DNA from: Excoecaria cochinchinensis
Lineage: Eukaryota; Streptophyta; Magnoliopsida; Malpighiales; Euphorbiaceae
NCBI GenBank assembly: GCA_947683425.1
Contig: CANTUQ010000031.1
Location: forward strand, 6,211,001-6,275,000
Length of the DNA stretch: 64,000 bases
Reading direction: 5' to 3'
Shown here: positions 30,399 to 41,965 of the stretch, piece by piece
Layout of the letters: each line of letters opens with the position of its first letter
Position numbering within the stretch: position 1 is the first letter of the stretch
The notes under the pieces: generated by a model
Seen by the model: the letters and a program-made list of their open reading frames with translations, nothing else
Told to the model about the DNA's origin: nothing
Databases searched by the model: none
Translations under genes and position numbers: made by a program

Positions 30399-33225
30399 TG
30401 TAGACACCGGTTCCTGAGTCAGCCTAGATCGAAGTTACCCAATGATGATAATTGCCTTCACAGGCTCAAAAGGTTAAAAGTGATGGTTTTCTCGTCAAAT
30501 TTGCATTTTAGAGTGAAAAATTAGAAAATGATAAAAAATATTTAAAAAATTAATTTTGAAAAATGGGGGCTTAAAATTATAGTGTTTTTAGTCAATTTAA
30601 AATTTAAAAAAAAAAAAAAGTCGGATCGCGAATGTCGGGAGCGGCGGCGCGCTGGCGCCCAGCTCGCAGGTGCGTGGGCGCCCAACTCGCAGGCTCCTGG
30701 GCGCCCATCGCGCTGTGGGCGCAAAGGCGACGCTCAGCGTCGCCAATGCTGCGCGTCGCAAAAGGCGCGCGCGGCATCTCGCACGCTGAGCGCCGCACGG
30801 AGCGCTCGTGCGCGAGCGCCAGCGCGCAGCCTCGCCTGGTTGCCGCTTCGACGCCCGCCCCTCTATAGCGACGGGCTTCCTGGCCGTCGGTATAGGGTCT
30901 GATACCCTATTTTCCCATTTTTCAGCCCTTTTTCCGATTTTTTCACCCAAAAAATCCGTTTTTATCCCAAAATTAAGGGTTTTTGACTTCAAATAAAATT
31001 CCAAAATATTTTTTATAGATTATTAATTAATAAAACTTGATTTTATCCCCAAAAATAAAGGAATTTGAATAAAATTAGGTTTGTTTTCCTTAATTAAATT
31101 AGGGCAACATTTTCTATTCTTTAAATACTTTATGATGAATCAAAAAAGGAGAGCCTCACTACTATTTTTTACATCAGAATTTCCAGCATTTCTCTTCCTC
31201 TTTGATTTTTCTTCTAAACATTTTGAGATTTCTCTTTGAATTAACAAGGTTTAATTGAGATTGGAAAATTAATTTTCAAGACTTAATTATTCCAATTGAT
31301 TCTTTTGGAGGCCTCCACATTTTTTAGACCTAGAATTTCCAGAATTCTTCTTCTTCTATTTTTCTTTTCAAGATTTTTCAGATTTTTCTTTTAATTAAAA
31401 AGGTTTAATTGAAATTGAAAGATGAATTTTCAATTCTTAATTATTCCAATTAATTTCTTGGTTTTTTCTTCATAAACACAAGAGATTAATCATCACTTTG
31501 ACATCAATTTCTTTTCAATCTTAAGCAAAAAAATCAATTCCTTTGTTTTCTCCATAAACAAAGAGAATTAATTTTATTGCTAAAATTATTCTTTCAAGCA
31601 ATTTTCCGGAAAATCATCACTTTTCCTTCATCAAATCCAATACTCTGAGGGTAAATATTCTAGGCTCAATTTCAATTTCTATTTTATTTTTATTTAATTT
31701 ATTCGTGTATATTTTATTGTTTTATTGATCTATTTATTGTTTTCATCTATTCATTTGTTGTATTGATGTTATATTCGTTCCATTTAATTGTTTATATATG
31801 ATTTGATTTTTTATTCATGTGAATATTGTTTTCTTTTAATTCCTAACATGTAAATGATTTTATTTTGATTCCTCATTATTTTTAACATGCAAATAATTAT
31901 TAAATTTAAATTAATCTTTTTGCCATGTAAATAGTTTATATTAATTATGAACACATCAATTAACCTTGTTATATATCATTATTATTTTCATCATTCCTTT
32001 GTTTACTAATTTTTATCATTGTTACAAGATTTTATTATCATTTGTTTATTTATTCATTCATTATTTTTCACTTATCATCATTATTTTCATCATGTTCATA
32101 TTTTTACATGTATTATTTAAGTAACATGTTTTATTTTATTTTCAACATATCATTTAATCATTTATCACATACAATGCATGTTTCTCATTTTATTTTGGTT
32201 TGTTAATATTTTGATTTCATTATCATTCTTTTCATATCATCTTATTTTATTTTAATTTGTTATTCATTATTTTGTATGTTTAATTGATTTAATTGATTTA
32301 ATCACTAACATTATTTTATTTGTATTTTGCTTTTATGTCTAAACTCATTTTTCGCTTGGTCGTTTTTGCGAGCACATCGGGAGGTCCAAAAAGGCTCGTT
32401 TGGTTCATATATTTATTTTCTTTATTTGTAACATTTTATTTAATTTTGCCATATAATTTTCTTGTAAAATTCTTTATTTAGGCACGCTAAAAAGAAAATC
32501 ACAAAAACGTTTCTATTAATTAACTTGACATTTTTTTCTAAATAAAAGGGGACCAATGTCCTAGCTCTTTCATACCCAAATAAATCATCACATCAAAACT
32601 GTTTCATAATAAATATGCATGCGAGGACCAATGTTCTCACTATTAAATGAATAACCCGTTTTATGTATGCTTCGCACATTTACAAGAGGGAGTTGTATTC
32701 TGCTCCTTGTATTATTGTAATTTATCGCTTTCGATATTTATTTTGCTCATTTACCGCTTTCAAAATGTGAATAAATGCGCCTTTCAATTAAAATTGCATC
32801 GTGTGGAGAGAGAGCGAATCAATGGTATTAAAATTTGATCATAAAATAATCGAGGTAGAAATAGATGAGAAATCCCGAACCCAACTCTGGTCTTTGGGCT
32901 CAAAGAGGCTAGAGGTCTACCCTCCAAGACACCTTTTTGTGCCACGAGACTTTAACGCTAATCCTAGGCTCTTTAGGGCGAGAGGTTTTACCTTCCATGA
33001 CCCCTCTGGCTTGCCCAAAATGGATACAACGCGCAGTCTTAGGCTCTCCGAGGCGAGAGAAACTTTCCTAATGTTCTATTGGGTGGCGACTCCATGAAAC
33101 CTCCTTGTTGCTCAACATAGACGCACTTGCGATTTATTGCAAGATGTCAACGGACCCACAAATGCCCCGATCACCCACGTGCGGGTGGTCGAACGGGCGG
33201 CTGCGGGGATCCGGCGCGCGTCACA
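30399..33225 (+). repeat. A2 3' LTR
   Basis: TGTAGACACC to GCGTCACA, 2827 bp, collinear with the 5' LTR. Most differences lie in the GC block (30622-30895), which has an extra short repeated segment. GGCGACGCT-C-AGCGTCGCC is kept at 30726-30744. Confidence 0.95.
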
Positions 33226-33577
33226 CTTACCCAACCCTAGACACATGGCATCTCTTTAGTGGTGGAAATCAACCACTCACACACTAAAATCATGCATCAC
33301 ATGCACCCAAAACTCTCCCAACTAATAACACCCTACAAGTGTGTGAGCGCACACACACACAAGCACAACCCCTAAACACACTCTACAAACATATGAGTAA
33401 ACACACCCAAGTGCAACCCAACTAATTCACACCTTAACACCACACATGCACCCACATGCTAACAAAACTCTTAAAACATGCATTTCTACCCAAAATGCCC
33501 TTTACACATGTCAAAATTCACACAATGCACATGCAAAAACATGGCTCATACTACTAGGGGGCAAACAGGGTGTGACA
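33226..33577 (-). repeat. H 5' LTR, outer part, with CTTAC duplication
   Basis: Resumes with CTTAC (33226-33230), the second copy of the A2 target duplication, and matches 946-1291 of the H 3' LTR. It ends TGTGACA at 33577. The uninterrupted version in the 3' LTR (ACTTACCCTTACCCAACCC near 930-950) confirms the insertion site. Confidence 0.92.
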
Positions 33578-34302
33578 GGTAGCTTTTCTCTATCCGGGGT
33601 TATAAGGATAATCCCAGCTCCTGCACTTTTATCGTTAATTGCACCATTGAAGAACAACTGGCAACCTTGTACCGCTATGGCCCCAACATCTTCATCTGAT
33701 AAAATGTATTCAAACTGGTCTCCTTCAATAGGATGATTGGCTAAGAACTTTGCCACAACCCTTTCCTTGATTGTTTTCTTGGTTACATACTCTATATGGA
33801 ACTCTTGTAATAGTAGCAACCATCTTCCCATATTTCCTAGCAAAGATGGTGCTTCCTGAAGGTATCTGAGCGGATCATGCCTGGCAACCGCCTATACATT
33901 GAATGAATGGAAATAATATCGTAACTTCTTAGAGGTCCAAATTACCACCTAGTAAATTTTCTCAACCTCAGCATATTTGGCCTCATAAGGTAAGAATTTC
34001 TTACTAAGATAGTTCACATCAAACTCTACTCTGAACTTGTCTTCCTGATTTATTATGGCGCCCACTAAATTGTATTTTATGGCCAGATACAAGATTAAAG
34101 GCTTAGCAGATTGTGGTGGTCTCAAAACAGGTGGGTTCAAAAGGTAGTCCCTGATAGTATCGAAAGCTGTCTGACAATCACTATTCACTTGACAGGCTGA
34201 CTTTTCGTGAGAAGCTTGAATATCGGCTCACATACTGAGGCTAGCTTAGCAATGAAACAACTGATGTACTGAAGCTTTCCTAAGAAACTTCTGACTTCCT
34301 TC
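33578..34302 (-). pseudogene. Tat pol fragment E (RT end and RNase H)
   Basis: Minus strand. Reads VRSFLGKLQYIS-like sequence at the right edge, then DYLLNPPVLRPPQSAKPL, YLSKKFLPYEAKYAEVEKIY, LLGNMGRWLLLLQEFHIEYV and into the start of the second RNase H (CQLFFNGAINDKSAGAG). Several stops break it, and the first catalytic Asp of the second RNase H is Asn. H interrupts it at 33577 and F begins at 34303. It is older than both. Confidence 0.88.
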
Positions 34303-36112
34303 TATAACACCCTGATTTTCACCCTAGTAGTTTTGAGCATGTTATGATTTGAGTTTTGTGTGTGTTATTTTGGCTTTAGGATTTAATTGTATGATTGATT
34401 TAAATTTGGAGGGTATAATTGCATGTTAGCTTTTAAATATGTGCTTGAATGAGTCTTGTGGAGAAGAGAAGGGTTAGGATTGTTATTTACCAAATCTATC
34501 ACAAGTGAGAGGCAAGTGTAGGGTTGAGATGAGGAAAGAGAAGAGGAGGATAGAGATTGACTTATCGTCAATGGAGAGAGAATGTGAGGAAGAGTATGTC
34601 TGCCTTTCCTCTCTCTCATTTTGCCTTCCCCATTGCAACTTTCTTCCTCCTCCTTGCTCATCTCAATTCTTCAAGCTACTATTGATTATAAGTGTTTTGG
34701 CAAATTTAAGGGTTGATCACGTATTGGGTTAGTCTTCTTCTTCTTTTTCTTCTTCTCCATATTTTTCCCTTTAATGGCTATGTGTGGGTTTTGAGCTTTA
34801 GACATGTTATTTGTGGTGTTTTGATTAGAAATTCCAGTTAAGGAGCCCAAAGGAAAAGGGAAGGTTGGGGGAAGTGCTGCCATTGATCCTTGAGGAGCCC
34901 AAGGTTTAGGAATTGAGTGAATTTGAATGTTTTTTATTTTGAATTTTTGTTATGAATTTTGGAAAATTTATGGATTTAAGCATGTTTATATGTATGATTG
35001 ATATGGGTTTTGACTAATTTTGAGTAGAAGTTGGGATTGAACTTATTTATTAAGTGTAGGATTGGAATTATGTGGATTTTGGGGAAAATGTTGGGTTTTT
35101 GAACTTTGATGTTCAAATTGTTTCTTTGGTCTTTTTGATTACCTCTTTCTGTATAAACTTAGGTAATATTATGGATAATGTGTTTTGAATTTTTATTGAT
35201 GCTTGGCTTGAAGTTATTTGAGTGATTGGTATGATTTTGGAGGGTTTTGGATTGAGGAGTTATGTGCAGATTGGCAGCAGCAGCAGGAAGCTCAACTCTA
35301 TCGCGAGCTTGACCTCCTTCGAGAGAGTGACAGAGCTCGATCATCTGAGCTTCTGTCGAAGAGTGCCTCTGATGTGAGTGCGAATGCGATAGAGAGCTCA
35401 GTAAGCTGAGCTTCTACTGGGCTGAGCTCTATCACGAGCAAGAAAGAGGCCTACCTGCCCTCTGTCATGAGTGTGATCTTGCTTGTGAGTGCAACAAAAA
35501 GGATGTGGATGTCGCTAAGATTGCTTTTCGGACACGATATAGCCACTATGAGTTTCTAGTGATGCCGTTTGATTTAACAAATGCACCAGCAGCTTTTATA
35601 TATCTGATGAATTGAGTGTTTAGACCATATCTTGATCGATTTGTAGTTATGTTGTGTTCATTGATGACATTTTGGTGTATTTGAAGGATGAGTGTTCACA
35701 TGAGGAGCATTTGCGGGTTGTGCTTCAGGTTTTAATGGATCACCAATTATTTGCGAAGCTCAGCAAGTGTGACTTTTTATTAAAAGAGGAATCTTTCTTA
35801 AGACATATTATTTCCTCAAAGGGTATCCGAGTGGATCCGTCCAAGGTAGAGGCAATAGAGAATTGGAGACCACCTCAGAATGTGCCGGAGTTAAGAAGTT
35901 TTTTGGGTTTAGCTGGGTACTATCGACGGTTTGTGAAGGGATTTTTAGTTATTGTGTCACCTTTAATGAAGTTGCTCAGGAAGGAAGTTAAGTTTGAGTG
36001 GACTGATAAGTGTCAAGCCAGTTTTGATCAGTGAAAGAGAATATTAGTTGAGGCTCCTGTACTTACTCATCCTACTTCGACTAAAGAGTATACCATGTAC
36101 AGTAATGCCTCG
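34303..36112 (+). mobile_element. Chromovirus fragment F: LTR joined to RT
   Basis: Starts TATAACACCCTGATTTTC, a chromovirus LTR start with a mutated second base. It runs through LTR-like sequence with a CT-rich tract (34590-34680) and Cg/GAGCTC palindromic motifs (35290-35480), then passes without primer site, gag or protease into RT at about 35505. The inner part was deleted. G interrupts it at 36113. Confidence 0.75.
35505..36112 (+). pseudogene. F reverse transcriptase fragment
   Basis: Plus strand: FRTRYSHYEFLVMPF, a TGA at 35613-35615, a frameshift near 35650, then VFIDDILVYLKDE (active site kept), HLRVVLQVLMDHQLFAKLSK, SFLGLAGYYRRFVKGF, another stop at about 36032, then EAPVLTHPTSTKEYTMYSNAS at the RNase H start. 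Related to H RT but in opposite orientation. Confidence 0.9.
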
Positions 36113-37308
36113 TGTAACAACCCAAAAAGGTCTTAGTCAGAATTCGTGAGTTAAGTCGAGAATCTAAGGGTAATTCGGTAATCTTGCGTGAGGAAATTAT
36201 TTAATAAGGATTTAATTGTGTAAATTAATTAATTAATTATAAGGTTGAGCGAGGAATCATCTAGTGTGTGTAGTGTTTGGTAACAAGAGTGATTGAACAA
36301 GTGATCTAGTTGTTTGTGTGTTTGGTACTATAGATGTAGGATATTTTGATGAGGGTTTATCTAGTGAGGTGGATGCATGGTAACAAGGATGTAAGTGTGT
36401 TATAAGAGATGATAATATGTGTGATGAGTATGGTGCCTTGGGACATGAAAGTCAAAGTGGATTAAATGGTCCATTAGGATGGTGCTATGTGGCATAGGTA
36501 GGTGAGAGTAATTAATGTGAAGTGAGTGAAGGAGAGAGGAAAGGAAGAAAAGCAGATTTTCTTCTTTCTCACGTTTCCTCTTTTTCTCCTTCCTCTTCTT
36601 CATTTCTTCTTGCTCTCTCTTACTTGTTGCCTAACGTGAATCTAGGGCTTTGAGGTTGGAATTCTAAATTGAGCTGGGTTTTGAAGGTAGGTATTTGGAT
36701 TTTTGGGAATTTCTTTGGGTTCTTCTACTCCTTCATCATTTCTGGTTTTGGATGTGTAATGCATGGCTTAACTTGGGTGTGTTTTTGGCTGGGTTTTTGT
36801 GCAAGAATCGGAGGAGAGAAGGAAGATCAAGGGAAAGGAAAAAGTGGAATTTGTGAAGGAGTTGGATTGAAGCTTCATTGTCAAGTTTGGGAGTTCTATT
36901 TTCGGATGAGTTTAATTGGATTTGGATTGCCCTGTTCTCTTGGATTACTTGTGAATATGTGGTTTTGCATGTGTTAATTGATGGGATAGTTAGTGATGCA
37001 TGTTAGTGATTGAGATGATAGCGTTAAAATGCTTTACATGTCCATTTTGAATTAATGTATATGATTATGAGGTGAAAATCTAGGTTTGCTAGTGGTATTA
37101 ATTTCAAGAGTTTTAGTGTATGATTATTGTGCTACTTATGTTTTGAGCATGTTTTGGAGGTATTGGAGGTAAGAGTTTACATGTTTGTACGTGTTATGGA
37201 TTCTGGGTTTAAATGGGTTTTGGTTTTGTTAAGCTGTGAGTTGTACGTTTTCTGCTGGAATTGGACAACACGATGCTGTCATGAGCCTCAGTGAGGTTCA
37301 TGAGAACT
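36113..37308 (+). repeat. Chromovirus LTR fragment G
   Basis: Starts TGTAACAACCC right after the codon for F's RNase H start. It has an ATTAATTAATTA tract, a CT-rich stretch (36560-36625) and plant-LTR-like T-rich DNA. It ends in an imperfect palindrome, TCATGAGCCTCAGTGAGG then TTCATGA (about 37280-37304), where Tat element D begins. No other end or target duplication is visible. The 102-residue frame at 36669 shows no known domain. Confidence 0.7.
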
Positions 37309-40089
37309 TGTAAGAATTTACAAGTGCGTCCATTTTCGGCAATAAGGAGGTTTCTTGGAGTCGCCATCCAATAGAACATTGGAAAAGGTCATCTAGCCTC
37401 AGTGAGCCTAAGACAGCGCTGTTATGTCCATTATAGGCAAGCTGGAGGTGTCTTGGAGGTATCCACCCTAATGATAGGATGGTCCTCTAGCCTCACGCTT
37501 GGGTAAACCAAAGGTGTCATGGAGGTATCCACCTTAATAGAACATTAAGATGGCCCTCTCGCCTTGTGACGCCTAGGATTGTGCAAGTTTGATCCTTTTA
37601 TGGGACACAAGAGGTGTCTTGGAGGTTTCCACCCTAACAAATTGCCGAGGTGGCCCTCTCGCCTCATTGAGCCCAAAGACCAAAGTGGGTTCGGGACTTC
37701 CTATTTATTCATACCTTCATTAAGTTTATAATTGAGTTTTGAATTTAGCGTTTCATCCCATTTCTCATTCATTTTAATGCAGTTTAGTTAAGGCGCAGGT
37801 TGTCCACTCAAGTAAAGCAATAAATAAAAGCGTAAATAAAATAAAGTATATGTAAAAACATTACAATAAAACTAGGGGAAGAATACAACGCCCATTGTAA
37901 ATAAAATACAAATCATACATAAATCGGGATGTTCATTAATGATAAGGACATTGGTCCTTGCGTGCGTGTTTATCATAAAATAATTTTGATGTGACAATTT
38001 TTATTTTGGATGGAGAAAATTGAGATATTGGTCCCATTTTTATTAGGAAAAGTTCCAAGTTAATTAATAAAAATGTTTTAGTGATTTTCTTTCTAGCGTG
38101 TCTAAATAAACAATTTTATTAAAGATTACATGGCAAAATAAATGAAAAAAAGGCAAATAAATAAAATATTACAAATAAAGTAAATAAATATCTAACCCAA
38201 ATGAGCCTTTTGGACCTCCTCGTGTGCTCGGAAAAATGCCCAAGTAAAGGAAATAAGTTTTGAAAAAAAAACAACATACAAATGAAATAACATTAGTAAT
38301 TAAAATAATAAGATCAATTAAACATATAAAATAATGAATGAGAAATTAAAATAAAATAAGATGGCATGAAAGATCACAAATGAATTAACATGTTAACAAT
38401 TTAAAATAAATGAGAAAAATGTATTATGAATGACAAATGCATTAAAAGATGTAATTGAAATAAAATAAAACATGTTAATGAATTAATACATGAAAATATG
38501 AACATGATAATAATAATACGAATAATGAAAATAAACAAATAAATGAATAAACAATAAATATATAACAATAACCATGAAAAAGAATAAAAATGAATAAAAG
38601 AATGATGAAAATAATTAAATGAGTGACATGATTAATTAATGTTATCCCAATTGACATAAAATATTTATATGGCGAAAAAAATCGATCGAAATGAATTAAT
38701 TAATTACATGTTAAAAATAATGAAAAATCAAAGCAAAAATAGATTATTTACATATTAGCAATAATAAGAAATCAATATTTATATGAACAAAAAATAAAAT
38801 AATATATGAACATATTAAATATGAACAAAAATAAATAAAGGAAAATAAAAGCGTCAAGCCCGGAATATTTATCCTCAGAGTTTCGGATTCAATGAAAGTA
38901 AAAATGATGATTGATTTCCTTGTTTTTGTTTGCAAGATTAGAATTGAGATATGAAAATGTTGGAATTTTATTCAAAGAAAAAAGATTAAAAAAAAATTTA
39001 TCAAAAATTCTTTAAGAACAAAAAAAAAATTTATCAAAAATTCTTTAAGAACAAAGAATTAATTTCTTTGCCTAAAGAATGATTTTTATTGATAAAAAAA
39101 AATAAAAATGATCCCAAGAACAAACAATTATTTGTTTGTCTTAAGAAACAAAACATATGAAAAAAAATCTTATTTTTAGAAAATCAAATGAAAAAATTAG
39201 ATTTTGATAACAAACAATTGTTTTGTTTGTCTCAAAATTATTTTTTCATCAAAAATAGACTCAAAAATCGTTTAAAACAATTTGATTGAAAAAAAATAAC
39301 AAGTTAAAAAATGATTTTTGAGAGCAAACAATTATTTTGTTTGTCTCAAAATTGAAATCAATCAATAAAAGTATTTCTAAAAAATGTTTAGAAGAAATTC
39401 TATTAGAAAAAGAACAAAAAAGATGAACTGAATTTTTAATTCTTTTTGTTGGGAAAAATTTGAATATTTTAGAGAGAATTTGAGAGAAAGAAGAAGAGAA
39501 AACCTAAAAAAAATTCCCCCCCCCCCCCCCCCCACATTCTCTTTCTATCATTTTCTTTTTATATAAAAAAAAGATTAAAACCTAACTAATTAATGGAAAA
39601 ATCTTAATTAAATCAGATATTAATTATTTTCAATTTTAAAAACTAAAAAGAACCTTAAAAACCCTGAAAATATCAGATAAAAAATGGAATTTTTGGGCGA
39701 AAAATCGGAAAAAACTGAATTTCGGGCGATTTCGGCGGATTTGCGGCGAACAGGGCTGACGGACGCCAGCGATGGGTCGCCAGTGCGCGCGCACGAGCGG
39801 AGCACCGCGCGATGACGCTCCGCGTTGTAGCGCGCGCAGGCTGACGCTCGACCCCCCCTTTTTTAAAAAAAAAACAAAAAACTTTAAAATTAACTAAAAA
39901 TACTACAATTTCTAAACCCCATTTTCCAAATCTAATTTTAAAAATATTTTTTATTATTTTTTTATTTTTTCACTCTAAAATGTAAATTTGAAAAGGAAAT
40001 GATCACTTTCAACCTTTTTGCCTGTGAGTAGACATCTTATCATCATTGGGTAACTCTGATCTGGGCTATCTCAGGACTCGGTATCTACA
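37309..40089 (-). repeat. D 3' LTR
   Basis: Right end GGTATCTACA at 40089 is a TGTAGATACC LTR start on the minus strand. It matches 60825-63620 over most of its length. U5 modules lie at 37345-37690, a GC block at 39720-39860, a 34-bp tandem duplication near 38990-39055 and an 18-C run at 39516-39533 (5 C in the other LTR). It retains a GGAGGTTTCTTGGAGTCGCC module that the 5' LTR lacks. The left terminal 60-90 bp seem lost. Confidence 0.85.
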
Positions 40090-40108
40090 GTTACCCCCAA
40101 TTTTGGGG
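40090..40108 (-). other. D polypurine tract
   Basis: Minus strand CCCCAAAATTGGGGGTAAC abuts TGTAGATACC. Confidence 0.75.
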
Positions 40109-40259
40109 AAACTAGTGTACTAGTGCCTAGATGAGCCAAAATTCAGAGAAGGAGGAAAGAGATGCGTACCTGAGGCAGCCCTTACCTTTTTGCCGTGTGG
40201 AATGTTGTGACTTGTTGCCGTTGAGCTGTAGTGCTATCCGACTGTGGCTCGTTTGCAAT

Positions 40260-41640
40260 CATTTCTATCGCATTGTCTCACTTGCCTCCGGTCGGCTTGC
40301 ATGGTGTCTGTGAGATGCGGTGTCCTCTAACCACAATCCCGTTGCGATCTGTTCTATCGCGTGTTGCCCGTTGTCCTCGACTCAGCATGCACGGTGGCTA
40401 GTCTGTCTCGCTGGACTCATCTCAGCTTGCACGGTGTCTATGAGATGCGGTGTCCTCTAACCACAATCCCGTTGCGATCTGTTTTATCGCGTGTGCCCCG
40501 CTGTCCTCATTTCGGCATGCACGGTAGCTGGTCTATCCCGCTGGCCTCATCTCAGCTTACACGGTGTCTGTGAGATGTAGTACTCTCTGACCACAGTCCT
40601 GTTGCGATCTATTCTATCGCGTGTTCCCTGCTATCCTTGTCTTGGCACGAACGGTGGCTAGTTTGTCCCGCTGACCTCATCTCGGCTTGCACGGTGTGAG
40701 GTGAAGTGTTGTCTAACTGCATCCTATGTTGCGATCTATTCTATCTCATGTCCCCCGCTAACCTCATCTCGGTCTGCACGGCGGCTGGGCTGTCTCGCTA
40801 GCCGCATCTTGGCCTGCGCGGTGTGAGGTGAAGTGTTGTCTGACTACAACCTCTGTTTGTGATCTATTCTATCTCATGTCCACCGCTAACCTCATCTCGG
40901 TCTGCACGGCGACTGGTATGTGAGATGCAGTACTTTCTGACTATAACCTTTGTTTGCGATCTGTTCTATCGCTGGTGTCCCGCTAGCCTCGTCCCGGCCT
41001 ACACGGAGTCTGTGAGATGCATTACTCTAACTACAACCTCTGTTTGTGATCTGTTCTATTGCTGGTGTCCTGCTAGCCTCGTCTTGACCTACATGGTGTC
41101 TGTGAGGTGCAGTACTCTCTGACTACAACCTCTGTTTGCGATCTGTTCTATCGCTGGTGTCCCACTAGCCTCGTCCCGGCCTGCACGATGTCTATAAGGT
41201 GCAGTACTCTCTGACTACAACCTCTATTTGAGATCTGTTTTATCACTGGTGCTCTGCTGGCCTCATCTCAGCTCGTGCAGTGTCTATGAGATGTGGTGTT
41301 CTCTAACTACAATCCTAGTTGCGATATATTCTACCGCATGTGTTCTGCTGGCATCATCCCGGCCTGCACGGTGTCTGTGAGGTGCAGTACTCTCTGATTA
41401 CAACCTCTGTTTGTGATCTATTCTATCACTGTTGCTCTGCTGGCCTCATCTCGGCTCGTGCAGTGTCTGTGAGATGCAGTGTTCTCTGACTACAATCCCA
41501 GTTACGATCTGTTCTACCACATGTGCTCTGCTGGCCTCATCTCAGCCCGCGCAGTATCTGTGAGATGCAGTGTTCTCTAACTACAATCCCGTTGCGATAT
41601 GTTCTACTGAATGTGCTTTGCTGGCCTCATATCAGCTAGC
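40260..41640 (-). repeat. D minisatellite 1, 130-bp and 91-bp units
   Basis: About 13 copies marked by GGTGTCTGTGAGATGC-type strings. The first five are spaced 127-130 bp (near 40304, 40434, 40564, 40694, 40821), later ones 90-93 bp. The long unit holds an extra 39-bp segment (GCACGGTGGCTAGTCTGTC type) that the short unit lacks. Strongly diverged between copies, so older than the A1 and A2 arrays. Confidence 0.92.
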
Positions 41641-41965
41641 GCAATGTCTGATCTCCTAACCCCCATCCGGCTAGTACAATATTCCGATCTGCTAGCCCCC
41701 ATCCGGCTAGTATAATGTCTGATCTGCTAACCCCCATCCGGTTTGTACAATCTCTGATCTGCTAACCCCCATCCGGATAGTACAATATTCTAATCTGCTA
41801 GCCCCCATCCGGCTAGTACAATGTCTGATCTGCTAACCCCCATCCGGCTAGTACAATGTCTGATCTGCTAACACCCATCCGGCTAGTACAATATCTGATT
41901 TGTTAAACCCCATCCGGCTAGTATAATGTCAGATCTGCTAACCCCCTCTAGTTAGCCCAAAACCT
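41640..41965 (-). repeat. D minisatellite 2, about 34-bp unit
   Basis: Eight clear copies of GATCTGCTAACCCCCATCC followed by GGCTAGTACAATGTCT, plus a degenerate ninth. It adjoins minisatellite 1 but has a different unit. Confidence 0.92.

Larger units (their letters stand above)
22118..33225 (+). mobile_element. Tat-lineage gag-only retrotransposon A2
   Basis: Flanked by perfect CTTAC duplications (22113-22117 and 33226-33230). LTRs 22118-24923 and 30399-33225, primer site 24925-24943, intact gag 25856-27262, no protease, RT, RNase H or integrase beyond a short pre-RT relic, then stem-loop series, minisatellite and polypurine tract. LTRs are close to identical apart from GC-block indels. Layout fits the class described as terminal-repeat elements with a GAG domain (TR-GAG). 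Confidence 0.93.
1..33577 (-). mobile_element. Chromovirus H (Ty3/gypsy, Tekay/Del-like), host of A1 and A2
   Basis: Minus-strand LTR retrotransposon cut by the left window edge. In sense order: 5' LTR (33577 down to 19915), a tRNA-Met-type primer site, gag, protease, RT, RNase H, integrase with chromodomain, a polypurine tract at 1292-1304, and the 3' LTR. The two LTRs match over 1-1291 versus about 21175-22117 plus 33231-33577. A1 (5043-18518) interrupts gag and A2 (22118-33225) interrupts the 5' LTR. The outer right end TGTGACA at 33577 abuts a Tat pol fragment, so H is itself nested. Lineage is inferred from domain order, chromodomain and primer site; the exact clade needs an RT tree. Confidence 0.9.

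Noticed and set aside
36669..36977. 102-residue hydrophobic frame in G
   Set aside because: Lies in LTR sequence; Phe/Gly/Leu-rich because of T- and G-rich composition, with no homology I recognise.
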